A stretch of DNA of 64,000 nt from Lyngbya confervoides BDU141951 (lineage in GTDB: Bacteria; Cyanobacteriota; Cyanobacteriia; Thermosynechococcales; Thermosynechococcaceae): assembly GCF_000817775.3 (NCBI RefSeq), contig NZ_JTHE03000044.1, positions 186,001-250,000 of the forward strand, given 5' to 3'. The notes under the pieces are model-generated. The model did no database searches. It worked only from the letters and a program-made list of their open reading frames with translations, and was not told where the DNA came from. A program made the translations under genes and the position numbers. Below are positions 1 to 8,709 of this stretch, piece by piece. Position 1 is the first letter of the stretch. Every line of letters starts with the position of its first letter.

Positions 1-414
1 CTGTCCATGGGCGATGCCGAGTTTGTTAATTACCTGGAGTCTATTTCCTATCAAAGTCTCAAATCCGAGTTGGTGGATACCAAGGCAACCATGGTGGGAA
101 TGGGATTTGATGAAATGTTTGCAGATTCACCCACCTCAGTAACTACGGTGGCAAAGGCTCCTCCCCCGTCCATTGGAAAACTTCCCCAGTGGCAGGCCAC
201 CTTAAGTGATACCCCTTCCCCAGCAATTGCTGACCTTCATGCCAATCTCTCCTCCCCGCAGCCCGACCCTTCTCCCTCCACCTCCACACCCACCTCATCC
301 CGTCTGTGGATGGGCTTGATGGCGGGCTTGGTGCTTCTTGGATTCATTGGAGCGGGAATTTTTTATCATCAGGCCAGCCTTCCCAAGCGACCCGCCCCAG
401 AAGCAACCCGTTGA
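1..414 (+). CDS. C-terminal part of an unidentified membrane-anchored protein (5' partial)
   Basis: The reading frame is open from the left edge (CTG TCC ATG GGC...) to a TGA at 412-414, so this is the C-terminal end of a longer gene. The visible 137 residues have a short ordered-looking start, then a Pro/Ser/Thr-rich linker at about residues 45-100. One hydrophobic helix follows (WMGLMAGLVLLGFIGAGIFY), with a short basic tail. This layout suggests an enzyme or sensor domain, now off the window, anchored by a C-terminal transmembrane helix. I do not recognise the family. The gene lies 134 bp upstream of ffh on the same strand. Confidence 0.6.
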   Translation: MSMGDAEFVNYLESISYQSLKSELVDTKATMVGMGFDEMFADSPTSVTTVAKAPPPSIGKLPQWQATLSDTPSPAIADLHANLSSPQPDPSPSTSTPTSSRLWMGLMAGLVLLGFIGAGIFYHQASLPKRPAPEATR

Positions 415-548
415 GGCTTTAGTTTCTCCAGGAGGTGGATCCGAAACTGGCTAACAGACATCGTGCGGCGGTGAAATGGTGAAATCTGCACAATGAAGTG
501 CTTCCAGCTTCTGTGGCACAATGAGAGATCTAGTGCAAGGAATGACCC

Positions 549-2000
549 ATGTTTGACGCCCTCTCAGAGAGACTAGAATCAGCCTGGAAGAAACTTCGTG
601 GCCAAAATAAGATCTCCGAATCCAACGTTCAGGATGCCCTGAAGGAGGTGCGGCGGGCACTGTTGGAGGCCGACGTCAACCTCCAGGTCACCAAAAAGTT
701 TATTGAAGAGGTGCGCAGCAAGGCCCTTGGCGCAGAGGTGGTTGCTGGCGTCAGTCCCGATCAACAGTTCATCAAAATTGTGCACGAGGAACTGGTCGTG
801 CTGATGGGAGAAACCGATGCTCCCCTGGCCCACCGAGAGAATCCTCCGACGATCATTTTAATGGCGGGTCTGCAAGGAACCGGAAAAACCACCGCCTGTG
901 CCAAGTTGGCCCTTCACCTGCAAAAGCAAGATCGCACGGTTCTGCTGGTGGCCACCGATGTTTATCGGCCAGCCGCCGTTGATCAGCTCATCACCCTGGG
1001 AAAACAAATTAACGTTCCCGTTTTTGAGAAAGGAACCCAGGCTGACCCGGTGGATATTGCCCGTGAGGGATTAGCCCAGGCCCAGGCTGATCAGATAGAT
1101 ACGGTCATTATTGATACGGCAGGACGACTGCAAATTGATCAAGACATGATGGGGGAGCTAGCGGCGGTAAAGGCCGCTGTGCAGCCAGACGAAACCCTGC
1201 TGGTGGTGGATGCCATGACCGGACAGGAAGCGGCGAATTTAACCCGCTCGTTTCATGAGCAAATTGGGATTACTGGGGCAATCCTGACCAAAATGGATGG
1301 CGATACAAGGGGCGGCGCGGCCCTGTCCATTCGCCAGGTGTCGGGCCAACCGATTAAATTTGTGGGGATTGGAGAAAAGGTTGAGGCCCTGCAACCCTTT
1401 TATCCTGACCGCATGGCCTCTCGCATTTTGGGCATGGGGGATATTCTCACCCTGGTGGAAAAGGCGCAGGAGGAGGTGGACCTCGCCGATGCAGCCAAAA
1501 TGCAGCAGAAAATCCTAGAGGCGAGCTTCGACTTTACAGACTTTCTAAAGCAGATGCGGCTGCTGAAAAATATGGGGTCCCTGGGTGGGGTCATGAAGCT
1601 CATTCCTGGGATGAATAAGCTATCGACGGATCAGCTCCAGCAGGGAGAGCAGCAGCTGAAGCGGGTTGAGGCGATGATTAATTCCATGACCCAGGAAGAG
1701 CGGCGCAACCCGGATTTGCTCTCTAGCAATCCCAGCCGTCGCCAGCGCATTGCCACGGGCTCAGGCTTAAAGGTTGCCGATGTCAGTAAGCTCATTGCTG
1801 ACTTTACGCGCATGCGGTCCATGATGCAGCAGTTTGGGATGGGCGGCGGCCTACCTGGTATGGGGGGGAATCCTCTGGCGGGGGCCAATCCGTTTGCCGG
1901 CATGATGGGAAACGGACCCCAGCCTGGTTGGCGAGGGTATGGCGGTTCCCAGAAGAAAAAGAAAAAAGTGAAAAAGAAGAAAGGGTTTGGTACACTGTAA
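549..2000 (+). CDS. ffh: Signal recognition particle protein Ffh (SRP54)
   Basis: The protein is the GTPase of the bacterial signal recognition particle. It binds signal sequences of nascent membrane proteins with SRP RNA and delivers ribosomes to FtsY. The 483 residues show the N domain at about 1-95 and the G domain with P-loop GLQGTGKT (108-115), DTAGRL (189-194) and TKMDGD (247-252). The Met-rich M domain runs from about 295 to 440 (FLKQMRLLKNMGSLGG). The C-terminus is a Gly/Met/Pro-rich stretch ending in a Lys-rich tail, as in cyanobacterial Ffh. The ATG is preceded by AAGGA. It is followed by rpsP, a common neighbour in bacteria. Confidence 0.98.
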   Translation: MFDALSERLESAWKKLRGQNKISESNVQDALKEVRRALLEADVNLQVTKKFIEEVRSKALGAEVVAGVSPDQQFIKIVHEELVVLMGETDAPLAHRENPPTIILMAGLQGTGKTTACAKLALHLQKQDRTVLLVATDVYRPAAVDQLITLGKQINVPVFEKGTQADPVDIAREGLAQAQADQIDTVIIDTAGRLQIDQDMMGELAAVKAAVQPDETLLVVDAMTGQEAANLTRSFHEQIGITGAILTKMDGDTRGGAALSIRQVSGQPIKFVGIGEKVEALQPFYPDRMASRILGMGDILTLVEKAQEEVDLADAAKMQQKILEASFDFTDFLKQMRLLKNMGSLGGVMKLIPGMNKLSTDQLQQGEQQLKRVEAMINSMTQEERRNPDLLSSNPSRRQRIATGSGLKVADVSKLIADFTRMRSMMQQFGMGGGLPGMGGNPLAGANPFAGMMGNGPQPGWRGYGGSQKKKKKVKKKKGFGTL

Positions 2001-2048
2001 TCTTTGGGGATATGGAGGCTACTGATCTGTCCCCAAGAATGGCGGTGG

Positions 2049-2089
2049 CATCATGCCCGTCATCATGCCCTTAGAGGCTACATGTAGCC
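2049..2089. promoter_or_regulatory. Direct repeat plus 14-bp palindrome upstream of rpsP
   Basis: CATCATGCCC occurs at 2049-2058 and again at 2061-2070. A perfect 14-bp palindrome, GGCTACATGTAGCC, follows at 2076-2089. All of this lies in the ffh-rpsP spacer, 40 bp before the rpsP start. It could be an operator or a leader hairpin; its function is not known. Confidence 0.45.
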
Positions 2090-2128
2090 AGCATTTTCAG
2101 CTATTGGATGGGAGCGTCTCTTCTCAAC

Positions 2129-2377
2129 ATGATCAAACTTCGACTTAAGCGCTTTGGAAAAAAGCGAGCTGCAAGCTACCGCATTGTAGCCATGACCTCT
2201 CAAACGCGACGCGATGGTCGGCCCCTTGAAGAGCTAGGGTTTTATAATCCGATTACCGATGAAGTTAAGCTTGATGTGGAAGGCATTGTGCGTCGTCTTC
2301 AGCAAGGTGCTATACCCACAGATACCGTGCGCCGCCTCTTGGAGAAAAATAGCGTGTTTGATCAAGTTAAAGCCTAG
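2129..2377 (+). CDS. rpsP: 30S ribosomal protein S16
   Basis: This small-subunit ribosomal protein binds 16S rRNA early in 30S assembly. The family N-terminus [20 protein letters not shown] is intact, followed by the conserved [12 protein letters not shown] segment. I start it at the ATG at 2129, which gives 82 residues, the usual length. An in-frame ATG at 2108 would add seven residues not found in the family. The gene lies between ffh and khpA, matching the common rpsP-khpA pairing. Confidence 0.97.
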   Translation: MIKLRLKRFGKKRAASYRIVAMTSQTRRDGRPLEELGFYNPITDEVKLDVEGIVRRLQQGAIPTDTVRRLLEKNSVFDQVKA

Positions 2378-2405
2378 TTGCTGAGTCTGAACCGTTTAAT
2401 TTCTA

Positions 2406-2765
2406 ATGGCGTCATCTTTTTCTCCAGATAAATACGTTGACCTGGTAAGGTTTCTGACCGGGCCGCTCTTGAATGCCCCGGAAGCCCTCAGTGTCGACTG
2501 CGAAACCTACTCAGATCAGGGAAAAATATGGATTCGTCTTGCCTGTGACAGCGGAGATCAAGAGCGCCTGGTGGGGTACAAAGGGCGGACCCTACAGGCA
2601 ATTCGCCGGGTTGTGGATATTGCGGCAAAATTAGCGGGGCAAAAAGTACAGATTGAGGTGTATGGTGCGCCGAGGGAGTCCCCTCGATCCGGCGCAGGCT
2701 CTTCCCCTCGATCCGGGGGGGCACCTCGACGAACCCCTTCCCGGCGACCACGGCGTCGAGACTAG
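2406..2765 (+). CDS. khpA: KH-domain RNA-binding protein KhpA
   Basis: This is a small single-KH-domain RNA chaperone of the KhpA/YlqC family (119 residues). The first 85 residues carry the fold, with the G-x-x-G-type loop in VGYKGRTLQAIRRVVDIAA. The last 35 residues are an Arg/Ser/Pro-rich basic tail (APRESPRSG...RRPRRRD), probably disordered and RNA-binding. It starts 28 bp after rpsP, the normal partner of khpA, so the two are likely co-transcribed. In other bacteria KhpA acts with KhpB; here the role is inferred from the family. Confidence 0.9.
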   Translation: MASSFSPDKYVDLVRFLTGPLLNAPEALSVDCETYSDQGKIWIRLACDSGDQERLVGYKGRTLQAIRRVVDIAAKLAGQKVQIEVYGAPRESPRSGAGSSPRSGGAPRRTPSRRPRRRD

Positions 2766-2814
2766 CAGGGACCTGAGAACTTACTTTGTCGGGAAGACTA
2801 AGCGCCTCTGGGTC

Positions 2815-2840
2815 TTGGTTTTAATTGCTTGGTTTTAATT
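2815..2840. repeat. 12-bp direct repeat, 14-bp period
   Basis: TTGGTTTTAATT occurs at 2815-2826 and at 2829-2840, separated by GC. It lies in the 207-bp spacer between khpA and phoH. It may be a slippage duplication or a promoter-region site; nothing else in the spacer is recognisable. Confidence 0.6.
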
Positions 2841-2972
2841 AAGGGAAAGCATGCTCCGTCGTGGACGGCACTGATTCCTCCCTCAGTCCCGCCCTTTTTC
2901 CCCTCTCTAGTTTTTGTTCTTTCGGGTCTTCGTGCTCTGCCCCTGACAGGACTCCTACGATTTTGACGCACA

Positions 2973-3950
2973 ATGTCAGCATCCACTACGATTCATTTTG
3001 ATGCCATGGAGCAGGCGATCGCCCTGGCAGGAGAGCATGAGGAAAATCTTAAGGTATTTCGGCAGCAGACTGGAGCAGCCTATGTCCTCCGCGGTCAATC
3101 TCTCCAGGTTAGCGGCACCGAACAACAGGTGCAGTTAGCAAAAACGCTGATTCAGGCTCTGGAGTCTCTGTGGATCGATGGACAGCGCCTGAGTTCTGTA
3201 GATATTTTGGCGGCCCGTCATGCCATCAACAGTCATCAGGAAGGGGAATGGGAGGCCTTAACCTCAGATAAGCTGGCGAAAACTAGAAATGGGACCATTA
3301 TTCGCCCGAAGACCCTCCGCCAGCGTCGCTATGTTCAGGCTATTCGCAAGCATGCCCTGACCTTTGGGATTGGTCCGGCGGGAACCGGAAAAACCTATCT
3401 GGCGGCAGTGTTGGCGATTCAAGCTCTGCTAAATCAGGACTGTGAGCGACTCATTCTAACCCGACCAGCCGTGGAAGCTGGAGAACGCTTAGGGTTTTTG
3501 CCGGGGGACTTGCAGGAAAAGGTGAATCCTTATCTGCGTCCTCTCTACGACGCTCTGTACGAAATTGCAGAGCCGGATCGGATTAAGGTGCTGATGGAAA
3601 AGGGGGTAATTGAGATCGCGCCACTGGCCTACATGCGGGGGCGAACTTTAAATAACGCCTTCATTATCCTTGACGAAGCCCAAAATACGACGCCAGCCCA
3701 AATGAAGATGATGTTGACCCGTCTTGGTCAGCGATCGCAGCTGGTGGTCACCGGAGATGTGACCCAGACTGACTTGCCACCGCAACAGGTATCGGGACTG
3801 GCGATCGCCCAAAAAATTTTAAGCCCGATCGCAGAGATTTGCTTTTGCTACCTCACCAAAGCGGATGTGGTGCGTCACCCCCTGGTTGAGCAAATTTTAG
3901 GGGCCTATGAGCGCTACGAAGCCAAGTCTAGCCCTTCAGGGCGCGGATAA
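2973..3950 (+). CDS. PhoH family ATPase (PhoH-like protein)
   Basis: This is a PhoH-type P-loop ATPase of 325 residues, related to superfamily I helicases and usually linked to RNA metabolism. An N-terminal KH-like segment (about 1-70) precedes the ATPase. Walker A is GPAGTGKT (134-141) and Walker B is IILDEAQNTT (about 230-240). GDVTQTDLP contains the sensor motif. In many bacteria this gene sits near ribosome-maturation genes, and its place after rpsP-khpA fits an RNA role. The exact substrate is unknown. Its 3' end overlaps the largest possible frame of the small minus-strand gene by about 23 bp. Confidence 0.93.
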   Translation: MSASTTIHFDAMEQAIALAGEHEENLKVFRQQTGAAYVLRGQSLQVSGTEQQVQLAKTLIQALESLWIDGQRLSSVDILAARHAINSHQEGEWEALTSDKLAKTRNGTIIRPKTLRQRRYVQAIRKHALTFGIGPAGTGKTYLAAVLAIQALLNQDCERLILTRPAVEAGERLGFLPGDLQEKVNPYLRPLYDALYEIAEPDRIKVLMEKGVIEIAPLAYMRGRTLNNAFIILDEAQNTTPAQMKMMLTRLGQRSQLVVTGDVTQTDLPPQQVSGLAIAQKILSPIAEICFCYLTKADVVRHPLVEQILGAYERYEAKSSPSGRG

Positions 3951-4107
3951 AGTTGCCGCGATAGTTACGGTTAAAGATCAAGACCGGCCACATCAAGGAT
4001 AAAAACAGCTTGTTCTGGCTAAAGTTGGTTTGGGCAAAGCCTGACCAGAACTTAATGCCGCCGCCCGCATAGACTAGTAAAACCAGAATGGTAACCAGGG
4101 TAGACAT
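3928..4107 (-). CDS. Small conserved-type membrane protein of unknown function
   Basis: The 59-residue protein has a hydrophobic N-terminal helix (STLVTILVLLVYAGGGIKFW) and a second less hydrophobic segment (LFLSLMWPVLIF), ending in basic RNYRGNFIRALKG. I start it at the ATG at 4107, which has AAGGAG 7 bases upstream. A longer frame to 4164 lacks such a site. It overlaps the last 23 bp of phoH in antisense. It resembles small cyanobacterial proteins seen without assigned function; I cannot name it. Confidence 0.7.
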   Translation of the reverse strand: MSTLVTILVLLVYAGGGIKFWSGFAQTNFSQNKLFLSLMWPVLIFNRNYRGNFIRALKG

Positions 4108-4201
4108 GGAGGACTCCTTCTCGCTTGCTGATTTGAATAACTTGCATGCATAGCTTTGTCCCATGATCCTATCGCTTTTGCGGCGTCTCGAGGCTAGGGC
4201 T

Positions 4202-4774
4202 CTAGGAGGAGGAGCGATAGGACTGCAGCCGTCTCTCTACTTCGTTCAGGGTTTGGGGTTTCTCCTGGGCGATGGCAATGGCTTTAGCCGCCTCAAGGTC
4301 CGCTAAAGCCTCAGACCGCCGACCTTGATGGTAATAGGCTGTGGCTCGGCCCAACAGCGCATTGGTATTGTCTACATCCAGGCTCAGAGCCTGCGAGAAG
4401 TCCGATACGGCTGGCTGGAGTTGCTGGAGCTGATAGTAGGCTAAGCCTCGCTGCACGAGGATTTCAACACCCTTGGGTTGCTGGACCAAGGCGCGATCAT
4501 AGTTGTCGATGGCAGCCAGAAGTCTGCCTTGGGTCGCATAGGCTACGCCCTGTCTGAGCAGCAACTGGGCATGGTCGGGGCGGCGTGCTAGCCCCGACTC
4601 AAAGTCGCGAATGGCACCCTTGAGATCGCCGCGGGCCATTTTGGTATTTCCCAACTGCAGCAATTCCTCGGCAGTGGAGGCCCCAGACGCTGGGACCTCA
4701 GACGCTGGGACCTCAGGCGAGGCCTGGCACCCCCCCAGAATAAACACCAGAAGCAGCAATAAAGCGAGTCGCAT
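4202..4774 (-). CDS. TPR-repeat lipoprotein
   Basis: The 190-residue precursor has a lipoprotein signal peptide (LLLLLVFILGGC, lipidated Cys16) and a Pro/Ser/Ala linker. About four tetratricopeptide repeats follow between residues 35 and 170, for example GNTKMARGDLKGAIRDFESG and GLAYYQLQQLQPAVSDFSQA. It should be a membrane-tethered, outward-facing scaffold for protein interactions; the partner is unknown. The linker contains an exact tandem duplication (EVPAS repeated; 15 bp at 4686-4715). It is on the same strand as nblS and 84 bp downstream of it. Confidence 0.9.
   Translation of the reverse strand: MRLALLLLLVFILGGCQASPEVPASEVPASGASTAEELLQLGNTKMARGDLKGAIRDFESGLARRPDHAQLLLRQGVAYATQGRLLAAIDNYDRALVQQPKGVEILVQRGLAYYQLQQLQPAVSDFSQALSLDVDNTNALLGRATAYYHQGRRSEALADLEAAKAIAIAQEKPQTLNEVERRLQSYRSSS
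4686..4715. repeat. Exact 15-bp tandem duplication inside the TPR lipoprotein gene
   Basis: GACGCTGGGACCTCA occurs twice head to tail (4686-4700, 4701-4715). It is in frame and encodes a repeated Ser-Glu-Val-Pro-Ala in the linker after the lipobox. Confidence 0.9.
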
Positions 4775-4858
4775 GGATTGGGAGATGGGGTCAGCCTAGA
4801 GAACAAGTCGCCGTTGGGATGGGTTGCCTCAGCGTCCTTCGAGCCTCAGCGCGGGCAC

Positions 4859-6793
4859 CTAAACCTTGGTAGGGTGAATTTCAACCGCTATCATTTTTTG
4901 CGGCTGGTCGGGATGACAGGGCTCTAGATCGAACCAGAACGTCGTGCCGACGCCCACTTCACTCACTAGATGGATTTGGGAATGGTGCTTCTCCACGATA
5001 TTGCGGACGATGGAGAGCCCAAGGCCCGTTCCTTCCAAGGTATGGACGCGGTTTTCGACCCGGAAGAAGCGATCGAAAATAGCGGTTTGGTCCTCTGGGG
5101 CAATGCCAATGCCGGTATCGGCCACTTCGACGCGCACCTGAGGAGGTTCAAGGGATCCCTCTGCGGAGAGGGAGTAAGCCCTGAGAACGACTTTGCCTCC
5201 GCTGAGGGTGAACTTTAAGGCATTGCCCACCAGATTCATAAAGACTTGTAGCAGGAGATCGTAATTTCCCAAAATGGGGGGCAGATCTGCCTCAACTTCC
5301 TGGGACAGCTCAATCCCCTTATCACGAGCGTTGAGCTGGTAGGTGCGCAGGGTTTGCTCAATAGGCTGGGCCAGATCAACAGCCTCAAAGCGATATTGTT
5401 TACCAGATTCCAGTCGGGACAAGTCTAGGACATCGTTCACTAGACGAGTTAGACGGTCCGTCTCACGATTGGCTGTATCCAAAAAGTCCTGCCGGTCTTC
5501 TGGACTTAAACTATCCCCAAACTCGTGCAGGGTTTCAATGAAGGATTTGATATTAAACAGAGGCGTTCGCAGCTCATGGGAGACATTGCTGATGAACTGG
5601 CTTTTGGCCTCATTTAATTCGGCTTCTCGCGTAATGTCCTGCACCGTAATGGCAATTCCCTTGGGATTCATCCGTGCCTGGTCTAAAACCGTCGTTAACA
5701 AAATGCGAATTGTGCACGGGACCGGATCCTGCAGCGCCACTCGAAATTCCTCCCCTTCAAACTCTCCTTGGGCGGTTTCGACTAGGGGGCGATTAAGTTC
5801 GGCACTCAGGGTCACTGGAAAATGCTCCAAAATATTTTCTCCCAGCACATCCTTGCCTTCCCAGCCAAAGAGATGGCGCGCCGTGGCATTGGCTAACACG
5901 ATGTTCATGTCGGTATCGAGCAAAATCGCTCCATCGGCAATGGTGGAGACCAGGGTTTCCAGCTTTGCCTTCTCGGCAGTGAGCTCCTCGATGTTTTGCT
6001 CCTCATAGGACTCCAGGCGTTCGGCCATCACATTAAAGCTGGCAATCAGCTCACCGAGCTCTCCGCCCAGGGGCAAATTCACCCGCTGCTTGAAGTCACC
6101 TGCGGCAATATTGGTGACCCCCACCACCAGTTCCTTAATTGGCTTAGTGATAATAAAGGCGTTAAAAACGGCACCTAAAACAAAAATGACCCAAATTGAG
6201 ATGAATACCGCCACCGTCACATTCCGAGTGAGGTGGGAGGAGGTGACGACGGTGGGATTGGGATTAATCCCCAGGGCGAGTACGCCAAGGTATTGATCTT
6301 GATGGAGCAGCGGAATGAAAACATCCGTTACTTCGCCATCTGGGGTGGGATGCTGACGCACCATCACGGTGCCTGAGGTGGGAGCAAAATTATCGGGGAG
6401 CTGAATTTTTCGGCGCAGGGTGAGGGCACTGTCAATCTGCGACTCTGAAAAGGGAATGCCGTAGTAAATGCGCCCCGCTTCGTCGGCATAGAACACATAC
6501 CGAATACTGGAGGTGCGGTTATAAAAGGATCGCGACACTTGGGCTAGATCGCTGTAGCGATGGTCCGCCACCAGCGAGGTAACATTGGCCGCTAGCAGTA
6601 ACCCCAGATCCTTGCCAAAGCGGGTATCTTGCAGCCGAGCATCGAGCTGAATGCTGTTAACAGACCAGAACGTGAGTGCGGTCATCAGCAGAGAAACCAC
6701 CAGCGTTGCCGCCGCCATCAGCCGAGTTTGAATATTAAACTCTGTCCAGATGCTGGCAAGGACTGATCCCAAATTGTTGAACCAGTTGTTCAA
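4859..6793 (-). CDS. nblS: Sensor histidine kinase NblS/Hik33 (DspA)
   Basis: This is a membrane histidine kinase of 644 residues. Two transmembrane helices (about 25-45 and 192-215) flank a periplasmic sensor region. HAMP (about 215-270), PAS (about 280-390), a HisKA domain with phospho-His406 in SNVSHELRTP, and a HATPase domain with DTGIGI and GTGLGLSI follow. The domain order, the short cytoplasmic N-terminus and the sequence match the NblS/Hik33 family. That family controls responses to high light, cold and nutrient stress and acts through RpaB-type regulators. The regulator is not in this window. lipA is 55 bp upstream on the same strand. Confidence 0.93.
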   Translation of the reverse strand: MNNWFNNLGSVLASIWTEFNIQTRLMAAATLVVSLLMTALTFWSVNSIQLDARLQDTRFGKDLGLLLAANVTSLVADHRYSDLAQVSRSFYNRTSSIRYVFYADEAGRIYYGIPFSESQIDSALTLRRKIQLPDNFAPTSGTVMVRQHPTPDGEVTDVFIPLLHQDQYLGVLALGINPNPTVVTSSHLTRNVTVAVFISIWVIFVLGAVFNAFIITKPIKELVVGVTNIAAGDFKQRVNLPLGGELGELIASFNVMAERLESYEEQNIEELTAEKAKLETLVSTIADGAILLDTDMNIVLANATARHLFGWEGKDVLGENILEHFPVTLSAELNRPLVETAQGEFEGEEFRVALQDPVPCTIRILLTTVLDQARMNPKGIAITVQDITREAELNEAKSQFISNVSHELRTPLFNIKSFIETLHEFGDSLSPEDRQDFLDTANRETDRLTRLVNDVLDLSRLESGKQYRFEAVDLAQPIEQTLRTYQLNARDKGIELSQEVEADLPPILGNYDLLLQVFMNLVGNALKFTLSGGKVVLRAYSLSAEGSLEPPQVRVEVADTGIGIAPEDQTAIFDRFFRVENRVHTLEGTGLGLSIVRNIVEKHHSQIHLVSEVGVGTTFWFDLEPCHPDQPQKMIAVEIHPTKV

Positions 6794-6848
6794 AGCGTTT
6801 TTTGAGGGGGATATTGAAGATTGCTGCTGTTGACGATATTAACAGGGA

Positions 6849-7763
6849 TTAATTTGATATTTCATGATCCTTTGCATGGGCCGTATCCTGAATATCATTT
6901 TCTCCGGCGTGATAGGAACTTCGCACCAAGGGGCCAGAGCGTACATGGACAAACCCCATCTGGCGAGCCATTTGCCCTAGGCGTTCAAACTCCTCGGGGT
7001 GCCAGTAGCGATGGACGGGCAAGTGATGCAGGGAAGGGCGCAAATATTGTCCCAGGGTCAGGCGATCGCAGCCTACAGCCCTGAGGTCTTCCAGCGTCTC
7101 CAGGACTTCAGCTTCCGTTTCCCCAAGCCCCAGCATCAGGCCTGATTTGGTGGCTAGACGGGGATTGATGGCCTTGACGGTTTGCAGCACAAACAGCGAT
7201 CGCTCGTATTTTGCTCCCCGCCGCACGGGTCCTTGAAGGCGGCGAACCGTCTCTAGATTGTGGTTATAGCAGACGGGTCGGGCTGCTACCACCTGCTCAA
7301 TCCAGCGGCGATCGCCGCGAAAGTCAGGAGTTAACACCTCAATCTGAGTCCTGGGTTGACGGTGCTCAATGGCAGCCATGGTTTTCACAAACACGCTGGC
7401 CCCTTGGTCGGGGAGATCATCTCGGGCCACAGAGGTCAACACAACATACTTAAGGCCTAGTAAAGACACAGACTCCGCAATTTTATGCGGTTCGTCTGGA
7501 TCTAAGGCCAGGGGAGCCTGTCCCTTCTCCACCTGACAGAAGGCGCAGGAGCGTGTGCAAACTGCCCCCATCAGTAAAAAAGTTGCCGTGTGATTGGCGT
7601 AGCACTCGCCTCGGTTAGGGCAGCGCCCCTCTTCACAAATGGTGTGAATCTGACGTTGGCGCACAATCCGTTGCACTGTGGAAATCTGACTGGCCCGCCC
7701 GATTGGCTTGCGTAGCCAGGGGGGTAAGCGCGTCAAATCATCAGAAAAAGAGAGGTTTACCAT
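6849..7763 (-). CDS. lipA: Lipoyl synthase
   Basis: This radical SAM enzyme inserts two sulfurs into octanoyl-protein to make the lipoyl cofactor of 2-oxoacid dehydrogenases. The 304-residue protein has the auxiliary cluster cysteines C43, C48 and C54 ([12 protein letters not shown]). The radical SAM CX3CX2C set is C69, C73 and C76 (CTRSCAFC), and the C-terminal RSSYHAGE motif contains the Ser that ligates the auxiliary cluster. The ATG at 7763 is clear. Cyanobacteria often carry two lipA copies; only one is visible here. Confidence 0.97.
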   Translation of the reverse strand: MVNLSFSDDLTRLPPWLRKPIGRASQISTVQRIVRQRQIHTICEEGRCPNRGECYANHTATFLLMGAVCTRSCAFCQVEKGQAPLALDPDEPHKIAESVSLLGLKYVVLTSVARDDLPDQGASVFVKTMAAIEHRQPRTQIEVLTPDFRGDRRWIEQVVAARPVCYNHNLETVRRLQGPVRRGAKYERSLFVLQTVKAINPRLATKSGLMLGLGETEAEVLETLEDLRAVGCDRLTLGQYLRPSLHHLPVHRYWHPEEFERLGQMARQMGFVHVRSGPLVRSSYHAGENDIQDTAHAKDHEISN

Positions 7764-8136
7764 GAAAATTGCGGAAAATATTCACAAGAAAAACAACTTG
7801 AGTTATGGTGTAGGCTATTCTACGTTTCCGATTTGCCCTTTAATCCCAGACCCCCATCGATTGGCTCCATCTTAGAATATCTGGCTGCGTTGTTCCGTCG
7901 TTTGGTAAGTTCTGTTGTTTGGTAGGCCCCGTTGTTTTAACCATGCCTCAATCTGATCAGTTGGTGTAAAATCCGTTTGCAAGGAGGGGAAACCTAGAGC
8001 AGGGCGCGGTTCCATCTCAAAGCTCAGTCCTTCGGGCTATGTTTGTTGTCTACCCCAGTGAAAAACGCTGTAGCCTGTGGAGATCATGATTCATTGTTGT
8101 TCAATACTGACCGTTCAGTGGACGTAGGAGTTATAC
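7764..8136. other. 373-bp gene-free region between lipA and a response regulator
   Basis: The two flanking genes are divergent, so promoters for both should be here. I see a repeated GTTTGGTA element with 16-bp spacing near 7898-7922 (CGTTTGGTAAG...TTGTTTGGTAGG) and a small hairpin, AGTCC-TTC-GGGCT, near 8025-8037. TAGGAGTT precedes the GTG start at 8137. No RNA family or riboswitch is recognisable. Confidence 0.5.
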
Positions 8137-8679
8137 GTGACAAGTCATAAAATCCTGGTTATTGACGATAGCAAAGTAATCCGGATGCGAGTTCGTGAAA
8201 TGCTTCCTGAGGGAGACTTCGAGGTTCTAGAAGCAAAGGATGGCCTAGAGGGATTGAACCTGATTCGGGAGCAGCGTCCTAATTTAATCATGCTTGATTT
8301 CCTCCTACCTCGCTTGAGTGGTTGGGACGTTTACCAAGAGCTACAGCAGGATCAAGATCTGCAAAAAATTCCGCTGGTCATCATGTCCGGGCGAAAGGAA
8401 GAGGTCACCGATAAGATCAGCGAACCCTTTGCCTACTTTGAATTTATTGAAAAGCCCTTTGAAAAATACCAGCTACAAACCTCCATTAAGGCAGCTATTT
8501 CCAAGTCCAAGCTGCCTCGTCTGCGCAAAGAGCCAGCAACCGTGGGTACCGGAGTTTTAGGGTTTGATCCTGCGGAAATTGAGGGTCTCAAGGAGCAAAT
8601 TGAGAAAATGCAGGCTGAAATCAATGCTCTGAAGCGTGCCATGACTCAGCTGGTGGGGATTGTCAAAGAAAAACTCTAG
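8137..8679 (+). CDS. CheY-like response regulator with C-terminal coiled coil
   Basis: The 180-residue protein has a receiver domain at 1-125. The acidic pair is D10/D11, the phospho-acceptor is D54 in LIMLDFLLP, a conserved Ser lies in VIMSG, and Lys is in IEKPF. No DNA-binding or enzymatic output domain follows. After a linker, residues 148-180 form a heptad-like helix (IEGLKEQIEKMQAEINALKR), suggesting dimerisation or partner binding. Output is therefore probably by protein-protein contact, as in motility or chemotaxis-type regulators. The start is GTG with TAGGAG upstream. No cognate kinase is adjacent. Confidence 0.9.
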   Translation: MTSHKILVIDDSKVIRMRVREMLPEGDFEVLEAKDGLEGLNLIREQRPNLIMLDFLLPRLSGWDVYQELQQDQDLQKIPLVIMSGRKEEVTDKISEPFAYFEFIEKPFEKYQLQTSIKAAISKSKLPRLRKEPATVGTGVLGFDPAEIEGLKEQIEKMQAEINALKRAMTQLVGIVKEKL

Positions 8680-8709
8680 CCCCAACTTCCTCCTCCACAA
8701 GGGAGGACT

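Noticed and set aside
5343-6008. Long plus-strand frame of 221 codons
   Set aside because: It is antisense to nblS, has the Ser/Arg-rich look of a shadow frame and no supporting start signals.
8690-8708. TCCTCC-GGAGGA hairpin between the response regulator and recR stops
   Set aside because: The stem is only 6 bp and no T-run follows on either strand, so I do not call a terminator.
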